This document shows, in pieces, positions 63,095 to 64,000 of a stretch of DNA of 64,000 nucleotides. Under the pieces are notes generated by a model. The model did no database searches and had not been told where the DNA came from. It was given only the letters and a program-made list of their open reading frames with translations. Position 1 is the stretch's first letter; every line of letters begins with the position of its first letter. A program made the position numbers and the translations under genes. The DNA is from DYRB01 sp963845265 (GTDB lineage Bacteria; Pseudomonadota; Gammaproteobacteria; Chromatiales; Chromatiaceae): the NCBI GenBank assembly GCA_963845265.1, contig CAWJRN010000007.1, positions 1-64,000 on the forward strand. Reading direction: 5' to 3'.

Positions 63095-63980
63095 TCCACC
63101 TCGTATTCTACTCATCGGCGCCAATGGCCAGGTCGGCTGGGAACTGCGTCGCAGCCTGGCCCCACTTGGGCAGGTGGTCTCCGCCTCCCTGGAGGGGGAG
63201 TATGGCCCCAAGGTTGACCTTGCCAGCGCCGAGTCTCTGACTCGGTTGGTGCAGGAGACCGCCCCGGACGCGGTGGTCAACGCCGCTGCGTACACCGCGG
63301 TGGACCGAGCCGAGTCCGATGCCGCCCTGGCCTACCAGCTCAACGCCGAACCCCTGCGTATCCTCGGTGCCCTGCTGAAGGACCGCGGCGTCCCCGTGAT
63401 CCACTACTCGACCGATTTCGTCTTCTCCGGCGGGGCCAAGCGACCCTATCGTGAGGACGACGAGCCTGGCCCCCTGAGCGTTTATGGCTCCACCAAACTT
63501 GCAGGCGAGCGCCTGTTGCTAGAAAGCGGGGTCCCCGGCATCGTCTTTCGGACCAGCTGGGTCTACGGGGTGCGTGGTCAGAACTTCTTGTTGACCATGC
63601 GTAGGCTGTTTGCCGAGCAAGACGAGTTGCGTGTCGTTGACGACCAGGTGGGTGCGCCGACCTGGAGTCGCATGCTGGCGACGGTCACCGCCCATGTCCT
63701 GCACCGCGTCCTACGCCGGGAGGTCGATCTGGAGCAGGTCGCCGGACTCTACAACGTCACCGCAGGCGGGGAGACGAGCTGGTACGGCTTCGCCAAGGCG
63801 ATCCTCGACGCCAGCGGTGAGGACTGCCGGCTGTTGCCGGTGCCGTCCTCCGAGTACCGATCTCCCGCCCGGCGACCGGCCTACTCGGTGCTGGACAACA
63901 CCAAACTGCGAGAGACCTTTGGCCTGGCCCTGCCGGACTGGCGGTACTCGTTGGACCAGTGCCTGGAGGACTTGCAGTAG
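63078..63980 (+). CDS. rfbD: dTDP-4-dehydrorhamnose reductase
   Basis: 300 residues: GANGQVGWELRRSL (NADPH-binding), DAVVNAAAYTAVDRAESD, YSTDFVFSGGAKRPYREDDE, YGSTKLAGE (YxxxK) and RTSWVYG are all present. Last step giving dTDP-L-rhamnose for surface polysaccharide. The ATG at 63078 is inside the end of rfbC; stop TAG 63978-63980, shortly before the window ends. Confidence 0.95.
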   Translation: MGSTANPPRILLIGANGQVGWELRRSLAPLGQVVSASLEGEYGPKVDLASAESLTRLVQETAPDAVVNAAAYTAVDRAESDAALAYQLNAEPLRILGALLKDRGVPVIHYSTDFVFSGGAKRPYREDDEPGPLSVYGSTKLAGERLLLESGVPGIVFRTSWVYGVRGQNFLLTMRRLFAEQDELRVVDDQVGAPTWSRMLATVTAHVLHRVLRREVDLEQVAGLYNVTAGGETSWYGFAKAILDASGEDCRLLPVPSSEYRSPARRPAYSVLDNTKLRETFGLALPDWRYSLDQCLEDLQ

Positions 63981-64000
63981 CGCCGTTCGGCAAGATTCCG

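Overview
The window is high-GC gammaproteobacterial DNA. The best guess is a purple sulfur bacterium or close relative (Chromatiaceae/Chromatiales). This rests on a Thivi_2564-family micro-protein, an N-type sodium ATPase operon, a uvrA-MFS-ssb block and general protein style; it is an inference, since no 16S or photosynthesis gene is present.

Layout. (1) 1-2.6 kb: a 685-bp tandem duplication of a CbiM-like ECF permease gene, then a wrecked 2-oxoacid dehydrogenase E1 gene. (2) 2.8-13.7 kb: two GTPase/DUF697 genes, a YqjD/YqjE-type trio, and many tiny membrane, lipoprotein or stress genes (CsbD, sll1863-type, Thivi_2564, entericidin-like). Decayed copies of the GTPase genes and of AI-2E transporters lie among them. 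(3) 13.8-18.2 kb: a compact four-gene operon on the minus strand: unknown protein, double-domain KaiC-like ATPase, GGDEF plus degenerate histidine kinase, and a Crp/Fnr regulator. (4) 18.6-25.5 kb: more envelope-stress genes (BON, DUF3309, DUF3096, lipase, SYLF, entericidin, PLDc_N, DUF2254). (5) 25.5-32.8 kb: a complete N-ATPase operon atpDCQRBEFAG with a ribosome hibernation factor (HPF/RaiA-like) gene inserted before atpG. (6) 32.9-47.3 kb: DUF1840, an Anbu proteasome-like peptidase, a transglutaminase, IS91 and IS630 scraps, fasciclin, glycine-rich and glycine-zipper proteins, two broken crp genes, and a hybrid kinase/response-regulator pair. (7) 47.6-64 kb: housekeeping DNA: PBP1b, a TPR lipoprotein, a DinG-type helicase, tsaB, uvrA, a YajR-type MFS protein, ssb and the dTDP-rhamnose genes rfbBACD.

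The strongest unexplained signal is a 14-bp dyad, GTRCG-N4-CGYAC, in intergenic DNA upstream of at least eight of the small stress genes. It has the 5-4-5 geometry of Fnr-family operators, and the window carries one intact and two broken Crp/Fnr genes. I infer a stress regulon, possibly linked to the KaiC/GGDEF operon that ends with the intact crp gene.

Several genes carry single-base frameshifts (AI-2E, Hsp20-like, a secreted protein, an FAH remnant, atpD, a crp). The region is either decaying or contains assembly errors; reads would decide. Dispersed intergenic repeats, a small element with terminal inverted repeats, and many fragments show that 1-47 kb is a rearranged accessory region, in contrast to the intact 47-64 kb part.
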